Positions 6,187-7,765 of a stretch of DNA of 7,765 bases are shown one piece after another. Positions within the stretch are counted from its first letter, which is position 1, and every line of letters begins with the position of its first letter. Origin of the DNA: a bacterium (GTDB lineage Bacteria; Sumerlaeota; Sumerlaeia; MVZB01); contig JAMCWS010000005.1 of the NCBI GenBank assembly GCA_023480605.1, positions 1 through 7,765 of the forward strand, read 5' to 3'. The notes beneath the pieces were generated by a model. It did not search any database and had not been told where the DNA came from. It saw nothing but the letters and a program-made list of their open reading frames with translations. The translations under genes were made by a program, and so were the position numbers.

Positions 6187-6192
6187 TCCTCC
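6187..6192 (-). promoter_or_regulatory. Strong ribosome binding site that decides the arsR2 start
   Basis: GGAGGA (minus strand, 6192-6187) is a near-perfect Shine-Dalgarno sequence. The only start-like codon in the arsR2 frame at a suitable distance is CTG at 6178-6176, 8 bases away; an in-frame TAG lies just upstream. The ATG at 6124 is more than 60 bases away. Confidence 0.65.
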
Positions 6193-6202
6193 AAAAATTC
6201 TA

Positions 6203-6220
6203 TTTGGCAATATAGCCAAA
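6203..6220. promoter_or_regulatory. Probable ArsR2 operator
   Basis: Perfect inverted repeat TTTGGC (6203-6208) and GCCAAA (6215-6220) around a 6-base AT centre. The centre is exactly the -10 box of the arsR2 promoter, so binding would exclude RNA polymerase. The arms differ from those of the arsR1 operator. Confidence 0.7.
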
Positions 6221-6237
6221 CATTCTTCCGCGCGCAA
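6209..6237 (-). promoter_or_regulatory. Promoter of the arsR2-permease-redox operon
   Basis: On the minus strand, TTGCGC (6237-6232) and TATATT (6214-6209) form a sigma-70-type pair with a 17-base spacer. The -35 resembles the TTGCGT of the arsR1 promoter. The -10 is the centre of the operator palindrome. No other promoter of comparable quality was seen before the downstream genes, whose gaps are short, so one transcript from here to 1263 is likely. Confidence 0.6.
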
Positions 6238-6633
6238 GGATTATTTCATGGGTTCGGAAAAATTTTCATTCGTCGACTGGAGACCACGGGCCGGTGCGCA
6301 ACCGTTGGCGGCTGGCGCATCCGGGCATGATATACGTCCAAGCAGTGGTGCGCCGGCCTGTGAACCAGACCAGGATGAGCGCGCGCCGGCAATAGTGTAT
6401 GATAGAACCTGATTTACCGCGTGCCTTTGTACTATCAACCTTTCTTTTCAAGCTCTGGCGCTAAGATTTTACGGGCAACTCCAGTGGATTATGCATTGCC
6501 GGCTTTCTATTTGGCGATCCTTCGCGTGTTCGTTGCGGTTCTTTGCGTAACGATGTTTTTGATATCAAGCTGAAGCTTGAATTCCAAACGGGATTTTCGG
6601 CATTTTGGTTGCGGCTCCGCACGCTGCGAATTT
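6238..6633. other. Non-coding region between the URO-D-family gene and the arsR2 promoter
   Basis: About 400 bases with no ORF that resembles a protein; the short frames present are shadows with no family features. It is less GC-rich than the genes and contains a degenerate CGCAA-type repeat (6520-6550) and a 7-base inverted repeat, TCAAGCT/AGCTTGA (6565-6571 and 6574-6580, 2-base gap). No T-run follows on the minus strand, so I do not call a terminator for the URO-D-family gene. Confidence 0.5.
6520..6550. repeat. Degenerate short intergenic repeat with ~10-11-base period
   Basis: Three imperfect units read CTTCGCGTGTT, CGTTGCGGTT and CTTTGCGTAA (on the other strand ACGCAAAG, CCGCAACG, ACGCGAAG). 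The shared core is a GCG preceded by pyrimidine/T at 10-11-base spacing. It recalls the CGCAAAG-rich simple repeats found between genes in several uncultured lineages. Function is unknown and the copies are already diverged. Confidence 0.4.
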
Positions 6634-7671
6634 TCATGGCCAAATCGCGTTTGCCCGGTTCAGCGCCTCGACCCAGGCGACGATGTTTTCGGCCGGGATG
6701 TCGTCCTGGATTTCGTGGGCGGGGGCCATCACGCCCCAGAAGACCAGGCGATCGCCGAAGGCGGCCTTGAGTCCGGCCGGATCCATGCCGGCCGCTGAAG
6801 TCTGAACCGGGTTGAGGATGTCGACGCCGATGGCGATGAGGGGATCGATCAGCGGCCGGATGGAGCCGCAACTGTGGTGCCAGTAATAACACCGGCCCAA
6901 TTCTTTCGTGCGCCGGATGCGGGGGGCGAAATAGGGGACGATGAGTGACTCGAACATCTCGGGCGACATAAAGGGCGCCGCTTGGGTACCGAAATCGTCG
7001 CCGCTGGTGGTCAGATCGATGTAAGGACCCAGCACGCCGTAATACTGCTCGATGACGGCCAGTTGGATGGCGAGCACTCGGTCGAAGAATTCGCGCACGA
7101 AATCCTGATCCATCGCCAGGCGCAGCAGGAAGTCGTCGTAGCCGCACATCCAGCAGCCCAGCTCGAGGACGCCCAGGACCGGATGCTCGGCGACAACGAC
7201 GTATCGGCCCTCACGGCGCAGGGCCTTGGCGTCGGCTTCCCAGCGTTCGAGCAGCCGCTCGTCGACACGCGCCTCGGGCCAGGCGAACGCGCGCAGATCC
7301 TCGACCGTCGCGCCGCGCAGGGGGTTGCCGGTTATTTGACCTTCGCCGCCGACGACGCCGTAGCGGATGCCCCAGCAATTGACGCCACTGGTCGGCGAAA
7401 GGCGCCGCTCGTGAACGCTGGGCAGGTTGGCGATGGCGCCGACGGCGCGGAAGTCGGTGCCCGCCCAACGAAGAATCCGTTCGTCGACGCGGCCGGTCAC
7501 TCGCGGCGGGTCGCCGACGGCCGGCCCTTCGCCGGTGAATCCCAGCAGTTCCTTCAGGCGGACCTGGCAGCCCGGCCGTATTCCGGTCAGGCTGGTGGCG
7601 CCAATGTCGACCGGCAGACGGTCGGGCGCGCGATGCGCCATGGCACAGGCGAAACGTTCGCGGCTGTTCAT
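6634..7671 (-). CDS. Uroporphyrinogen decarboxylase (URO-D)-family protein, possible internal deletion near the C-terminus
   Basis: A 345-residue protein starting MNSRERFACAMAHRAPDRLPVDIG, the typical opening of the URO-D-like methyltransferase branch rather than true HemE. It keeps the TIM-barrel landmarks: GRYVVVAEHPVLGVLELGCWMCGYDDFLL (156-184), LTTSGDDFGTQAAPFMSPEMF (220-240), and the zinc-site-like WHHSCGSIRPLI (264-275; His266 and Cys268). The C-terminal part goes directly from GDRLVFWG (306-313) to VMAPAHEIQDDIPAENI (314-330). Relatives I recall have about 35-40 residues between these points (GGIDTQ..., a GTPEEV helix and GGGY). The start at 7671 is preferred because GAGG lies 9 bases upstream and the longer GTG start (7722) falls inside the preceding gene. 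Such proteins often act with corrinoid proteins in demethylation, but the substrate here is unknown. Any link to the arsenic genes is only positional. Confidence 0.8.
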   Translation of the reverse strand: MNSRERFACAMAHRAPDRLPVDIGATSLTGIRPGCQVRLKELLGFTGEGPAVGDPPRVTGRVDERILRWAGTDFRAVGAIANLPSVHERRLSPTSGVNCWGIRYGVVGGEGQITGNPLRGATVEDLRAFAWPEARVDERLLERWEADAKALRREGRYVVVAEHPVLGVLELGCWMCGYDDFLLRLAMDQDFVREFFDRVLAIQLAVIEQYYGVLGPYIDLTTSGDDFGTQAAPFMSPEMFESLIVPYFAPRIRRTKELGRCYYWHHSCGSIRPLIDPLIAIGVDILNPVQTSAAGMDPAGLKAAFGDRLVFWGVMAPAHEIQDDIPAENIVAWVEALNRANAIWP

Positions 7672-7693
7672 GTTTTCGAGCCTCGGCTCGCAA

Positions 7694-7765
7694 TCAGCGA
7701 TACAATTGATAGTCATCGACACCGGTGTAATCGTGAACCTGGACGACGATCTGGCGGTCGCCGAC
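7694..7765 (-). CDS. C-terminal end of an unidentified protein (cut by window edge)
   Basis: The minus strand from the edge reads VGDRQIVVQVHDYTGVDDYQ followed by LYR and a TGA at 7696-7694. It is open, ends 22 bases before the chosen start of the URO-D-family gene, and the spacing fits a co-transcribed upstream gene. Only 23 residues are visible and I do not recognise a family. The alternating hydrophobic QIVVQVHD suggests a beta strand. With so little sequence it could also be a chance open frame. Confidence 0.45.
   Translation of the reverse strand, partial: VGDRQIVVQVHDYTGVDDYQLYR

Noticed and set aside
7672..7722. GTG start at 7722 for the URO-D-family protein
   Set aside because: It falls within the preceding reading frame, adds residues not typical of the family, and the ATG at 7671 begins exactly at the usual MNSRERF.
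1..7765. CRISPR arrays, tRNA/rRNA genes, insertion sequences, phage genes
   Set aside because: No regularly spaced perfect repeats, no cloverleaf-like sequence, and no transposase or integrase motifs were seen on either strand.

Overview
The window reads as bacterial chromosome of roughly 60% GC in which every gene I can support lies on the minus strand, so it is best read from high to low coordinates. The presence of a uroporphyrinogen-decarboxylase-family protein and of arsenic loci built around thioredoxins, CcdA and ArsP-like permeases suggests an uncultured anaerobe (for example Planctomycetota, Lentisphaerota/Kiritimatiellota, Chloroflexota or a deltaproteobacterial lineage). The sequence alone does not decide which.

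Layout in transcription order. (1) 7765-6634: the last 23 codons of an unidentified gene, then a URO-D-family protein that appears to lack an internal block near its C-terminus. (2) 6633-6238: a non-coding stretch with a small degenerate CGCAA-type repeat and an inverted repeat. (3) 6237-1263: an ArsR-controlled operon. It holds an ArsR repressor, a complete ArsP-like permease, a second permease cut off at its midpoint and joined to a thioredoxin that has lost its start, a DGC-domain cysteine protein, a membrane-anchored thioredoxin fused to two NosL-like cysteine modules, and a CcdA-type electron transporter. (4) 1262-966: a gap with the promoter and operator of the next unit. (5) 965-1: a compact operon arsR-arsC-acr3, with overlapping genes and acr3 running off the edge.

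Functional picture. The left operon is a classic inorganic arsenic system: ArsC reduces arsenate to arsenite, an Acr3-type pump exports it, and ArsR senses it. The larger right operon looks like a companion system built on thiol redox chemistry. Its CcdA-like protein would carry electrons across the membrane to the extracytoplasmic thioredoxin/NosL-like fusion, next to one or two permeases of the family that includes the methylarsenite exporter ArsP. The two ArsR proteins have different probable operators (TATAATTCG/CGAATTATA and TTTGGC/GCCAAA), so the units are probably sensed and controlled separately.

The most notable observations are: the tandem cysteine modules in the fusion protein, whose four key cysteines recur at exactly 115-residue spacing; the permease-thioredoxin deletion junction near 4088-4105; a second operator-like site inside the ArsR2 operon; and a likely CTG start for the second ArsR. 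All family assignments are from sequence reading and memory of families; no database search was run.
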